Below, one piece after another: positions 31,849-44,375 of a stretch of 64,000 bases of DNA; the stretch's first letter is position 1, and the number at the start of each line of letters is the position of its first letter. The stretch is taken from NCBI GenBank assembly GCA_023374045.1, contig CM041777.1, positions 482,895,594 through 482,959,593 on the forward strand. The letters are read 5' to 3'. The position numbers were made by a program, and so were the translations under genes. The notes under the pieces were generated by a model that did no database searches, had not been told where the DNA came from, and saw only the letters and a program-made list of their open reading frames with translations. This DNA comes from Limonium bicolor (Eukaryota > Streptophyta > Magnoliopsida > Caryophyllales > Plumbaginaceae).

Positions 31849-32979
31849 TAAAACTGGCTGGCACTCCTGATGCGTCCCCGACCGGTCATGGACGTATCGT
31901 TGACTCAAATAAACTTTGATAGTTTAGGCAAAGACACGAGATAAACTTAAACTGGAAACTCCATTTCGATTGAGAATTTACACTCATGAAATTCACTCAA
32001 TCTCCCTCGCCCCACACACGGACTCCCGGGACAGTTTCGACTTTACCTCTAAAGTCCTTAACCCTCACCTGACTATCGGCCTATGGTTCACCGACCGTTC
32101 CCTGACCTGTTAGTCTATCAAATACCCAATGTATTGAGACTCTAACCTAGTCCTCACTTGCTCACCAACTCTCTAGCACTTACACACACTCTAGTCTGAC
32201 TCACGCTTGCTCAGATTGTATGTCTTCTTTTCTATCTCGCAAGCTTAAATTACATAGGACATGAATGCTCTTTTATATACACGTTAGTTAAGGGGTAACT
32301 AACGGCCTATGAATCTGTAGACTCTAGAAGTAGATTACTTCTTTTTTTCCTATTATAATAGCCGCACTCTACTGTAGATTATCTTTCAAGTTGATCTGAA
32401 GCTATCAGCACACGTGTTGCCTGGTGATTGGGCAAGTTGGTGGCGCGTCTCCCAAGTGGTCGGTCACCACTAGCACACTTCAACTTGTCTGACCTTGTCT
32501 GGTTAATTAATGATCATAAATGCTCTCTTCTGAATTTATTATAGCTATGTAATGATGTTCATTAATAGGCTTTGCTTACCTTGTTATCTCGCACATTAAA
32601 AACCTACTCCTTTTGTCGTGAGCTAGTTGCTTGTGTGAGTGTGACACATCTGAATGAGTTTGTCGGCGTTGCTAACATATTTCCGTCCTTGATTGATGTC
32701 TGATGTATGAGATATGTGATAGTGTGGTTCTTGACTACTTGTGTGTTACTTGAAGTTCTCCGGAGCTCTCACAGACAGGTGCCCGACTGGTTGTGCACAT
32801 GTCGTAGGCTGAGTGCGCTTGCAACCTTGCGTGCTAAGCTACTCATGACTTAAGTGCGCTTGCAACCTTACGTGCTAAGCCACTTATTCACCTGTTTATC
32901 TGAATGATAAGCTTGACAAACATGTTAGATAAACACCGCAGGTTTGCTATCATCAAAACTAAAGGTCCTTGACTTAACA
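31849..32979 (-). repeat. C2 5' LTR
   Basis: This is the 1131-bp partner of 22576-23705, with a low number of scattered differences. The target-site copy CTGCC follows at 32980-32984. Confidence 0.95.
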
Positions 32980-32984
32980 CTGCC

Positions 32985-34320
32985 TGAATCATTTGTCTCA
33001 CAAGATGAATGTCAACTTCTATATGTTTTGTCCTCTGGTGATCAACAAGATTTTTTAGCAATGTAGATTGCTGATCTGTTGTAACATTTGAGGGGTATGG
33101 AGGTGATATTATGAATGCCAAACTGGTTTATTAGTCTACTTAACCAAGCCAGTTCTGCAGTCACGACTTTCATGGCTCTATATTATGCTCTGCAGAAGAT
33201 AGAGATACACTCCCTTGTTTTTTTTAGATTTCCAGAAAATAGGTGAGCCTCCAAGAAAAATATAATACCTAGAAATTGACCTTCTAGTGATTGGACAACT
33301 TGCCCAATCACTGTCACAGTAGGCGGGCTGTAAGGGTAAAATCTGATGTGTTGTTTAAGAGGATACCATAGTTTATAGTTCCCTTGATGTATCTTAGTGT
33401 GTGTATTGCAGTGGACATGTGTATATCAGTTGGTTCTTGAAGGAATTGGCTCAGAAGTTGAGCTATAAAGGCAAGGTCATGTCTTATGTGGGTGAGAAAG
33501 TTAATTTTCCAACTTAACTTCTGTACTCAGTGGGATTTTTAATGTCTTACCTTCGTTGGGTTTGAGTTTCAAACCCAGCTGAAGCGGAACAACAGTATGT
33601 TTAGTATGAAAAACATCATAATCATGAAGAAGTTCCAAGCTGAATTTTCTTTGAGTGATAATTATTCCTTTATCATGATGGTGAAATTCCATTCCTAGGA
33701 AAAATTTAAATTTCCTAGATCTTTTATCGAGAGTTCCTTGTCTAACTGTTTTTTTACCATTGTTATTTCTTCCAAAACATTCCCAGTCAGTAATACATCT
33801 TCTACGTAGACAGCCAGGATGGTGCTCTTATTGTTAGACAATTTATAAAATAGTGACTGGTCATTTTTTGATTGTTTATATCCTATAAACATGGAAAATC
33901 ATCGAGTTTGGCAAACCATTACCTTGAGGCTTGTTTAAGCTCATATAGTGATTTTTTCAGTTTACATGCATGGTCTTATCATCTGTTTTAAGCCCTTTAG
34001 GAATCTGCATATATATATTTCCTCAAGAAGGTCTCCATGAATAAAGACATTATTCACATCAAGTTGGCTTAAATGCCAATCTTTCTTGACTGAAACAGTT
34101 AGCAAGGTTCTTATAGTGGTCATCCTAACTACAGGAGAGAATGTTTCTGTATAATCAAGACCTTATCATTGGCTAAAACCCTTTGCTACAAGACGGGCTT
34201 TATGTCTTTCAATAGAACCATCAGCTTTAAGTTTGGTTTTGTAGATCCATCTACAACTTATTGCCTTTTTGTTCTTTGGAAGTTTGACCAGATGCCAAGT
34301 GTTATTTTTTATAAGGGTCG
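32985..34320 (-). pseudogene. C3 reverse transcriptase and RNase H fragments
   Basis: Minus-strand fragments give the RT region (33695-33892 with YVEDVLLTGN at 33797-33808 and KDLGNLNF; 33501-33692 with FHHHDKGIIITQRKFSLELL) and, to the left, RNase H (32985-33121 and up to 33480). The stretch 33900-34320 carries the N-terminal RT motifs with many stops. The catalytic YVDD has become YVED. This is an old, degraded polymerase. Confidence 0.75.
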
Positions 34321-34694
34321 TTAGTTCCTTATTCATTGCTTCTGTCCAGTGCTCACTAAGCCAGGCTTGTTCATAAGTCTTGGGTTCTTGTATTTAGAAT
34401 AGTTTGTTTAGATTATTTTTGTTTTTAACAAAAGAGAAAGAGAGAGAGAGACAGATGATGTTTCATCAGTGAGACAGAAAGTCTCTAAGGGGAAAAGAGG
34501 ATTATTAGGATTGGTGTTTCTGTTTATTCTTTCAGAGACTATTTCTGAAAAAACATTTCAGTTTAGGGTTCTAGTCTAAACATGGTAATCCTCTAGATAT
34601 GATGATGTGTGTTTGATGCGGGCTGATCTTCTTAGTCCTAATCCCTCACTGGTTCAATTGGTGTTAGAAGGATGTTCAAAAAGCTGATCTGGAG

Positions 34695-35931
34695 CTACAA
34701 TAGGTGGAGGATTTGTGACAGGTTCTGTTTCTCTGACAGTTTCTTGATTGTTGGTGTTGTGGGTTGGTATTTCTGTAACAGAAGAGGTGGAGGATTATTG
34801 TTTAAGTTGGGAATGAAGGAGTATTCATCCTCTTGATTATCAAGGTGTTGAAGAGGAGGGGTGGTGATGTTGTCATTGAAATCTTGAGGGACATTCTTCG
34901 GAAAAGGAAAGAAGGTTTCATGGAAGGTAACGTCTCTAGAAACCAAAATTTTATGGTCAGAAATCCTAAACAATTTATGTCTTTTCTGGTTTTCAGCAGG
35001 CCCAAGGTATACACAAGGTGTAGATTTGGGATGGAATTTACCACCTACATTTCCTAGGTTTAGGACATAACAGAGTCTGCCAAAGACCATAAAATGATCA
35101 TATTCTGGCAAGGTGTTGTAGAGGCATTCAAAGGGTGTTTTCCCTTGAAGAGAGGAGTTGGGCAGTCTATTAATAATGTGAGTAGCATAGAGGATTGACT
35201 CTTCCCAAAATTCAATTGGTAAGTGGGATTTGAAGTAGATAGCTCTAGATATTTCCATGAGGTATCTATGCTTTCTTTCCACAATACCATTTTGTTGTAG
35301 GGAATAAGGACAAGAGGTCTAATGGACAATTCCTAGGCTTTGAAAGTATGTTTTTCCCTCATTAGATGTACCCAGTTCGAAGGTATTATCAGATCTGATT
35401 TTCTTTATGCGTTTGTTAAATTGTCTTTCAATTAAAGTAACAAAATACTTAACAAACTGAAAAGCTTCTGACTTTGAATGCAAAAGTTTTACCCACAAAG
35501 CCCTGGATTTATCATCCACTATGCTAAGAAAACATCTCTTGTTATCATATGTCACAACTTTGAAGGGACCACAGATGTCTATATGAATAAGGTCAAATAT
35601 ATCATTACTAGTGGTTTCAGACCTTTGGAATGGTTGTCTATGATCCTTGGCTTTGTGGAAAGAATCACAAACAAAGTCTACTGGAATATCTTTACTTTTA
35701 ATCAAACACAGTTTTGATAGTTTTTATAGGGGAGCATGCCCTAATCTATCATGCCAAACATGAATATTGTTAACACGCTTATCAAATTGGATCACAATGG
35801 GACTTTTATTCAAATCAGAATGTACATCAGCAATTGAATCTTAATGGTTACAATCAAGAACATACAATCCATTATGTAGCACACCAAACAGTAAATCTTT
35901 CTTAGATTTAAGGGCACTTTTTGTAACACCC
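34695..35931 (-). pseudogene. C3 integrase and pre-integrase fragments
   Basis: Frame 35319-35705 holds the pre-integrase tail and integrase start: FHKAKDHRQPF, then HIDICGPF with the first Asp, IVDDKSRALW and IRSDNTFELG with the second Asp. Frame 34695-35282 gives MERKHRYLMEISRAI with the catalytic Glu region and the C-terminal part through FHETFFPF. Farther right, to 35931, a WHDRLGHA zinc-binding block is readable before the G1 LTR starts. Confidence 0.8.
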
Positions 35932-37354
35932 CTACTACGCACTTAACAATAATTGAAATCGTAGTGGAAATAACAACTAAACAGTAACTAAACGGTTCGG
36001 TGCTACAACGCTGTTAACCACCCACATGGTTAACAAGGCAGAATAAATACAAGTGTACCGGTCTGATGATCAGACTCCCGAGCATTAGGTACTAACATCC
36101 ATACATATATACATTACCAACATACCGAGTATCTAATACAAACCGTCACTGTAAACTGTACACATGAACTCCACTGTCAACTGTAAACGACCGTCACTGT
36201 AATACAAACGGTACCAAAATATAACGCCACGGGAGCACAGGCGCATCCCGGGCTCAACATCAAAAATAACCAAAAGTGTTTCTGCAACCTAGAATCTATA
36301 GCCATTCCGCTTCCTCGATCCTCATCCTGCAGTAAAAATATGGAGCCCTCGAGGGGTCAGCAACCCTTGGCTGGTATGGTTAACGCGCAGCCCATCGGCT
36401 ACCGGAATACGCGCAACTAATTGTCATGATGACATGGCATTCATTTTAAACATACAACATATATATCATAGCAAGAGTATTGCATAACAACATCACATAT
36501 AACATACAAGAACGAATCCTGTTAGGAAGCGAACCAACACAATTAGATCACATGGAGAGCCTAGAGAATGTTGCCAAACTCATGCTAAGCTCGTTACATA
36601 ACTCGTTACCGTCCTGTTAAATTGAACGAATAACTTAACACACAGGTGCGTCGGATATAGTGATCCAAGCACACCGAACCAAACATAGTATGCCCCTGAG
36701 GCCCGACGTGAGTCAGTAAAATAGCCTTGGATAAGCTAAAGGGAAAGTTGAAAACCAAAATGGAAAACAACCATAACATACAAAGAGAATCGAACCGGTT
36801 ATGACATCGACTCCCATACTCACACGCGTGGCCGGAACTATCGGACTCCTCACTCCCCAGTTAGCACTTGTTAGAAGTTTAGCTTTGAGCTCAATAAACA
36901 ATCACATACAAGTGGTTAAGTCTTGTTAGACACACACAAGGGAAATGAGTCACACTTAACAACACAATAATATTTTACAACTGTAAACTCATTACATGAC
37001 TTAAGTCTTACAAGGTCATAAACACACAGAAAAACAAACAACACACAACCCGGTGTAAACCGGTAGGCAACAGACAGCAAGAAAACCATACCCTAGTCCT
37101 TGCTTCGACTGGTTTCCACCGTTGGAGAATCCTATACACATTAGTAACGTCGGTTAATTAACGCACTAGTTCGTTGTTAACTTATTACTTCACATAATTA
37201 GTTATTTTATTTTCACACTTGTTATAACTTTTCACCCTTTCATTTGCCATTATAACTCACCTAACATATCTTAGACAACCTCACATCATCATTGCTAACT
37301 AATCACCATTTTTAGACAACGTTTTCTAGCCTTAAACAACATTTTTGGCCAACA

Positions 37355-37615
37355 CAGTGGCCTGTCCGAACTTGTGTCCGAGCTTCCCAAGTTCGGACGC
37401 AAGTCGAGACTCAAAGGGTGAACCCAGACGTATGTCCGAACTTGTGTCCGATCTTCCTAAGTTCGGACATAGGTCGAGGAAAAATCAGGGCAAAGAGATG
37501 GCGGTGTTTGAACTTCAAGGGTCGGACAGAAGTTCAGACAGTGGCCGAGACTTAGAAAACTTAACGCAACAGGGCATGTCCAGACTTCCAAATTCGGACG
37601 GAAGTTCGGACGTGT
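37355..37615 (-). repeat. GTCCGAACTTG hairpin array in the G1 LTR
   Basis: About four units of 65-80 bp contain TGTCCGAACTTGTGTCCGA and then CCCAAGTTCGGACGCAAG or variants. The GTCCGAACTTG and CAAGTTCGGAC words are complementary. The motif differs from those in solo LTR 1 (GGTCCGGGAC) and solo LTR 2 (GTCCGACCCA) although the place in the LTR is similar. Confidence 0.75.
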
Positions 37616-39569
37616 AGGAAAGTTCATTTTCTACACTTTTAAACACTTGTTCATTTCTTACCAAAACTCCTAACACTTATAATGTTTTCTCCTTAGATTT
37701 CCAAGTGGTGTTTCATGCCTATAATAACCATTATGCCAAAGTATCATCCTCTCCATTAAACATCATCTTCCAAGCATCTTTTCTTACAAACCAAATTTCC
37801 TTATGTCATTCTTGAAATCCCTTTACAAGTTTATACCTTCTCCTTATTTACCAAAATTTGCCTAAATCTCTACACACTCCAAAATGACTTTGGTGCATTC
37901 CAAAACACTCATTTGATTTCTACAATCTCTAAGATAGTGCCTAAGTTCTTCTTGCACTCTAAAAACACCTTAATACACTTTCTTTCCCTAGTAATATACC
38001 TAGTCACTTCTAACACTTCCTACTCCACCTAAACTCATTTAGACACTTAAAACTTCTTATACATTACCTAAATTTTGACATGGGTTCTACTAACATCTTG
38101 TTACACCAAAACACATTGTTTTCACCATTAAACATCCAAGAACACTAAAATCCATCAAGAACCTTCTCGTACACAAAACTTCACTCATTTAACACTACAT
38201 CACAATATAGTGCATAATTTAAATTGCTTGGCACTTAGGCCCTTAAATTGCATAAACCATAAACACTGAATTTCCCACATTATATTTGCCTTTGACCTGC
38301 AAATACATACAACAACACATATGCCCTTCAATAGTCTCCTTGAGAGCATTTTACTAAGTCATTTACCATTAGCTCCTTAAGTAGTTTTAATAAGCAATAT
38401 AGGCTCATTTCTCCTAAGACATTAAACTACATTAGGTTAGCATAGTTACCTCTTTTCCTCACAAACTTCTTTCTTGTTTCCTTGACTAAAATCGGTAAGG
38501 ATGTTTGATTGCTTGTCAACTTCTAAACAATATACAACTAATGAAATGAGTATACAAGCTTTATGCTTCATCTCATTATAAACCCTAGATACATATATTG
38601 TCTTAGAACATTTAGATGATTGTTTTACCTTGGATATGAAAGAGAGTTTGGATATGTAGCAAGAGAGGACTCCATCAAGCCCTTGGAAGATTCAAATGAA
38701 GCTAGAACAAGCAAGGTAAGGGCACCATTAATGGTGTTTTTCGGACAACATATAAACATGGAGGAAATGTCATTTTTCTTTGAGTTTCCTTACCTCAAAG
38801 CAAAGGAGAACAATAATATGTGAAAAGATGAGCTCAAACTCCTCCCATGGAGATTCCTCTTGGCACCGAAATGGAGCTCTTGGAATTTTGAGAAGATAGG
38901 ATTGAAGAGCTTGGCAAGACAAAGAGAATGGTGGTCTTTGTTTTTGATTTGGCAAAGTGAGCTAGGAATTACAAGAGGTTGAAGGTGGTATATGGTGGTG
39001 GTGCTGTAGCTTTACCGTGAATGAGAGAAAGAAGCAAGGTAGAAGAGAGGTTGGAGACGTGGGAAATGAAGAAGGAAATAAGCAAATGGAGATAAGTTTG
39101 CTTTTGTAAGATATTTACATGATAAAGTAAATAGTACTTTATTTAGTCATTATTTATTTGCTTAATAAGCTAACATAAGTGGTGACTCACCACCATAAAA
39201 ACTGGCCCCCTTTATGTTACTAGGGGTGTTTTAGTCTTTGTTGACTAATTAACTTACTTATATTGACTCATGTTATAACTAGCATATTTTAGTTACTATT
39301 CACCAAAAACAAGGCACATTGTTGTGAAATTTTTGATTTCCCATTGATTTAGACTTCCTAATGTGATACTAAGTAGTACACATGTTAATTAAAGAGTAAT
39401 GATGGACATTTAGCCACTCAAAACTCATTTACAAGACAATTTTTCAAAAATGTGCTTTAAGACTCCTTAAAGCACATTTTGTGTTTTAACTTGTTTTCAA
39501 GCATGGTTTTCTTTGGTAATTGGTTTAATATGTTCATTAATATATAAACACTAGTAGAAAAATGGCCAT

Positions 39570-39825
39570 TTTCGGCCCCTCATTTTCGGCGGTTTTTAAA
39601 TTTTCATCGAAAATGTGTTTATGGTCATGCTATTTTCGGCGGTTGTATATAGGAACCGCCGAAAATAGTCAAGTCAAAGCTCATTTTCGGCGGTTCCTAT
39701 ATACAACCGCCGAAAATAGTCAAGTCGAAGCCTCATTTTCGGCGGTTCCTATATACAACCGCCGAAAATGATGGTTTACTTGACTATTTTCGGCGGTTGT
39801 ATATAGGAACCGCCGAAAATGAGGC
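39570..39825. repeat. Left subterminal hairpin array of CACTA-2
   Basis: Inverted pairs of ATTTTCGGCGGTT and AACCGCCGAAAAT are separated by CCTATATACA-type spacers. Each pair can form a long hairpin. Confidence 0.85.
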
Positions 39826-40685
39826 TTATTTTTATACCCTAGCGCCCCGACTCGACATATCGAAGCTTGCTGCCCTCTTCTTCCTCGACCGCTCTCGCCC
39901 TCATCGCCCTCAAATCGCCTCTCTTCTTCTCGTCGCCGCCGCACCTAGCGCCACCGTCACCGCCGCCGCCTGTCGCCCCAGTCGCGCCTACCCCCGTCTC
40001 TGGCCAATATCGAACGCGAACAGAGAATCGGGGTTTGTTTTCTCCAATTCGAAACTATTGAAATTTTGTTGAATTGGGTCCTAATTTGTTTATATGTAAT
40101 TGTTGATTGATATATGTATTCTGGAGTGTAATTGATTGATTGGTTTGATTGGAAATACAATATGTGGGCAATTTTAGAAAATAAACTATACGCTCGCAAG
40201 GTGTTCGATGAAATGATTTAACCAATTTCAGTGATTTTTTTTGCTATCTTACCATTGTTTATGTGAATTTTTGAGAAGTAAATGACCTTGGTGAATTGAC
40301 GTATCAATTGTACTGTGTTTTCTTCATTTAGATACTACACAAGATTGGCAGTAGTAGTCGCGTTAGCTAGCTCATCGTCGTCTTCACTCGCCACCCGCTT
40401 CCGCTTGATCCTCGTCCTTCCAAATACCGGTTAGTTTTTTTTTCAACCTAAATCAATTTCAATTTATCATGCATAATTGTTTGTATAATTTGTTGATTAC
40501 AATATAATAGTTAGTTGCAGGATTATATATATATATAACACGATAGAATAACCACAAAATAATGTATATGCCAGCAAGGTGTTCTGTAAATTGTTTGTGT
40601 AGTTAGTTTATTTATATTTAGTAGCTAGTTAGTTGAGTAGGTATACATATATAAATATAACAAAATAAAATAACCAACTATATAT

Positions 40686-40718
<33 letters not shown>

Positions 40719-40979
40719 CATCAAGTAGTATATATATTATAGATGTGTATATACATATATATAATATGCATATAACACAACCAAGTAGTATATATAAGAT
40801 AGCGTATTATATATATTATACAGACTCGCCGTGAGAACCATATCGATATATATCCTTTTCCGAAGATAGGTTAGTTATTGTTATTTTTTATATTTAATAT
40901 TTTAAATGTTAGTTAAGTTATTATACATTATAACACTTTTTTCTAAATATTTTTTAAATTTTGACTGGTTGTTTGTAGA
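39826..40979 (+). other. CACTA-2 5' leader region with C-rich segment and AT microsatellite
   Basis: The CT/CG-rich stretch 39845-40000 looks like a transposon 5' untranslated region and is followed by intron-like AT-rich sequence. A (TA)n microsatellite occupies about 40676-40720 with further TATATA blocks to 40820. The sequence TTGTTTGTAG just before the TNP2 ATG fits a splice acceptor. Confidence 0.5.
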
Positions 40980-43900
40980 ATGGACCGTGAATGGATGTAC
41001 GGTCTGCGAGGGAATTATTTTGAATCGAAAGTGGAAAATGAATTTTGCAAAGCAGCTCTCTATCATCAGAAAAGGATGAACGACACTCACATTCCCTGTC
41101 CATGTGCACAGTGCGAACTTCGCAACAAATTCCCTAACCTACATGCTATCAGATTTCATCTATCACGACGTGGATTTATGCCAAACTATAAGATATGGTT
41201 TTTGCATGGCGAGTCTTTAGAAGCTAGTAGCAGGGTGCATACTTCCACCCAGCAGAACAGTGAAACAAGAAAGGTTACCGATGATACCACATTTCCTAAT
41301 AATGAGTGTGATCAGAGTGACACTGAAATCAACGATGATAGTGAAAAGATTGAACAACTGAACTCTATGCTGCAAGATGTTGAGGATAATTTCACAGACA
41401 AGCCCGATGAATATCAAAGATTAGTTGACGCATCACGGTCCCCTTTGTTCCCCGGATGCACCAAATTTTCAAAATTGACATCCGTGCTACACTTGTTCAA
41501 TATGAAAGCAAGATTCGGCTGGAGTGATAAGAGTTTTACGGCAATACTAGAACTATTCCACGACATGCTTCCAGATGATAACAATCTTCCTACATCCACT
41601 TATGATGCAAAAAAGTTGATGTGTCCTATGGGTGTGGAGTACGAAAAGATACACGCATGTCCAAACAGTTGTGTATTATACAGAGGAGAGAATAAACATT
41701 TGAATCAGTGTCCAAAATGTCATTTGTCACGCTATAAACATAAGGACGGCCAATCATCCAATTCTAAGAAAAAAAGTCCTCCAGCAAAAGTCATTTGGTA
41801 TTTACCCATAATACCAAGGTTCAAACGTCTGTTTGCAAATGTCAGAGATGCCCAAAATTTAAGATGGCACGCAGAAGGAAGGAAAAATGATGATAAGCTG
41901 AGACATCCAGCTGATTCACCACAGTGGAGGACTATCGATAGAAGATTTGAAGATTTTGCCAGTGATAATCGAAATTTGAGACTCGGGCTATGTACAGATG
42001 GGATGAATCCCTACGGCACTCTAAGTAGTCAACACAGCACTTGGCCTGTTCTATTGTTTATTTACAATCTTCCTTCGTGGTTGTGTATGAAGCGAAAATA
42101 CATTATGTTATCATTGTTGATTTCTGGTCCTAAACAACCCGGACATAATATCGATGTATATCTTGCACCGCTGATTGACGATTTGAAATTGCTATGGAAT
42201 CAGGGGACATGGTTTATGACGGTTACGCCAGACAAAACTTCACACTTCGTGCCATGTTGTTTTGCACAGTGAATGACTTTCCAGCGTACGGGAATTTATC
42301 TGGATACACGGTGAAAGGCACATTTGCTTGCCCAATATGTGAGGACGACACTTGTTCTGATCGTCTAAAGTTTTCTGGCAAAAACGTGTACATGTGTCAT
42401 CGTAGATTGTTGCCAGCAGCACACCCGTACCGTAAAAAAAGGAAGTTATTCAACGGAAAGACTGAAACACGTGTTGCTCGTATACCTTTGAGTTCTCAAG
42501 AGATCTATGAAAAGGTGAAAGACATTGAGAATGTTTTCGGTGTTCCGTCCAAATCTACCCAAAAAAACATCTGGAAAAAATGTTCAATATTTTGGGAACT
42601 TCCATATTGGAGACATTTATCTGTTAGGCATTGTCTTGATTTTATGCATATTGTCAAAAATGTTGGTGAGGCTGTTGTTGGGACTTTGCTTAACATACCT
42701 GGGAAAACAAAAGACGGAATAAAGGTTCGAAGAGACATGCAAGCTATGGGCATACGTGAGGAGTTGCATCCTCAAGAAAGAGGCAAACGAACATATTTAC
42801 CTCCAGCATGTTACACTTTGTCTAAGAATGAGAAGATCAGCTTCTGCAAATGTCTTCATTCCCTTAAGGTTCCTACGGGTTATTCATCTAACTGGAAAAG
42901 TCTTGTGTCAATGAAGGACTTGAAATTGGTCGGGTTGAAATCTCATGATTATCACGTTCTGATGTTGCATCTCCTTCCTGTTGTCATTCGGGTATATTGC
43001 CGAAGGATGTCCGAAATGCAATTACAAGACTATGTTTCTTTTTAAATGCAGTGTGCAATAAAGTCGTGGATGCTGATACACTTGACAGTCTGCAACGTGA
43101 TGTTGTTGTTACGATCTGTCAACTTGAAATGTATTTTCCACCCTCTTTTTTTGACATCATGGTTCACTTAGTTGTTCACATTGTTAGGGAAATCAAATTA
43201 TGTGGTCCCATATATTTGAGGTACATGTATCCGTTTGAGAGATACATGGGAATTTTGAAGGGAAGGATGAAGAATAGATATCGACCTGAAGGAAGTATTA
43301 TAGAAGGGACAATAACCGAAGAAGTGACAGAATTTTGTACTGAATACTTAAAGGGTGCAGTTGCTATTGGAGTACCACAACCTAGACACACGGGAGGGAC
43401 AGAAGGTCAAGGTGTTACTGGGAAAAAAATTGTGGCAATTGATTCATCCTCAATGGAGTTAGCACATTTGTTCGTTTTACATCACCTTGAGATTATTGAG
43501 CCATTTTTTGAGAAACACATGACTACACTAAGAGGTCAATATCCTGGGAGGAATATTGTTTGGTTGACAAAAGAGCAAAACAAGACCTTTTGTTCATGGT
43601 TTAGAGACCATGTTATGAAACTTGCATCACTAGCGCCTGATAATGTAGGTGAAGAGCTCCGTTGGTTAGCTTTGGGACCTGGTTCCACTGCTGTATCTTA
43701 CGACGGGTATGACATCAATGGGTTCACCTATTGGACAAAACGACAAGATGATAGATGTTTAAACCAGAATAGCGGGGTGAAAGTAGAAGCAGCAACAACT
43801 CAGTACACCCGAGGTGATCCAGCTTCAGCGATTTCAACCTCGAGGTTGTATTATGGATGTATTGAAGATATTGGGAACTTGATTATCAGTTTCAAAAGTT

Positions 43901-44259
43901 TGTTATTTTCAAATGCAAGTGGGTGGATAACAGAAACGGTTATCGGGTTCATGATGGGTTTAATTTGGTTGATTTATCAAGTCTTGGTCCTACACAAGAT
44001 CGTTCATATTTCCCAAGGACTGTGAACAAGTATTTTACATAGAAGATCCCATCGATTCCAGATGGTCAGTAGTTTTACCAGGGAAAAGATTTGTGATCAC
44101 AAATGTTGATCAAGATGTTGATGACGATGAATTATTATTTGATGAGACACCACCCTTTTCTAACAGTGTTCCTGCCACCAACATTGTGATATTCCAGACG
44201 ATGATGTAGTGTATACTAGGTCTGATCATGATGAGGGTCTATGGGTCGAAAAACCATAA
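40980..44259 (+). pseudogene. CACTA-2 TNP2 transposase
   Basis: Transposase that cuts the CACTA ends. The ATG at 40980 opens a frame of 430 codons. It has the N-terminal transposase-associated zinc region (HIPCPCAQCELRNKF, then FHLSRRGFMPNY), the TNP2 start (KLMCPMGVEYEKIHACPN, CPKCHLSRY) and the acidic-site block LGLCTDGMNPYG. A one-base shift near 42200 moves to the frame 42194-43045 (LRAMLFCTVNDFPAYGNLSG, CPICED, CLDFMHIVKN). A second shift near 42990 moves to 42997-44025, with the DUF4218-like part (LCFFLNAVCNK, YFPPSFFDIMVHLVVHIVRE) and the start of DUF4216. The end is read in yet another frame to about 44259. Full family length is present, but three shifts break it. Confidence 0.9.
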
Positions 44260-44375
44260 ATGATGTGTTTGTTTGTTAGGTAATTAAATATTAATTTTTT
44301 ATGATATCTGATTACGTTTTTTTATTATTTGTTTTGTTGTTATTAATATCATATTGTTTATTGTGCAGACATAAA

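Larger units (their letters stand above)
22576..32979 (-). mobile_element. C2: complete SIRE-like Ty1/copia retrotransposon with extra ORF
   Basis: LTRs of 1130 and 1131 bp (22576-23705 and 31849-32979) flank gag, pol and an additional coding region downstream of pol, the arrangement of the SIRE/Maximus lineage. The target duplication is CTACC on the left and CTGCC on the right, one mismatch apart. The duplicated bases lie inside the C3 RNase H, which proves nesting. The primer site is at 31833-31846. LTR ends are TG…CA on the left copy and TG…TA on the right. Pol is broken by several stops and frameshifts. Confidence 0.93.
22135..35931 (-). mobile_element. C3: Ty1/copia retrotransposon, split by C2 and cut by G1
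   Basis: The 3' LTR (22135-22411), purine tract and the end of RNase H (22412-22570) are followed, after the 10.4-kb C2 insertion, by the rest of Pol (32985-35931). Pol reads backwards through RNase H, reverse transcriptase, integrase and pre-integrase. At 35932 the G1 LTR starts inside the pre-integrase region, so the C3 gag and 5' LTR lie beyond the window. The protein fragments are heavily mutated and include YVED in place of YVDD. Confidence 0.85.

Noticed and set aside
39867..40072. Proline/alanine-rich frames in the CACTA-2 leader as genes
   Set aside because: Overlapping frames in C-rich leader sequence, with no conserved pattern and poor start context.
40676..40720. (TA)n run as a replication origin or regulatory element
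   Set aside because: Simple TA microsatellites are common in plant introns, and nothing else supports a function.
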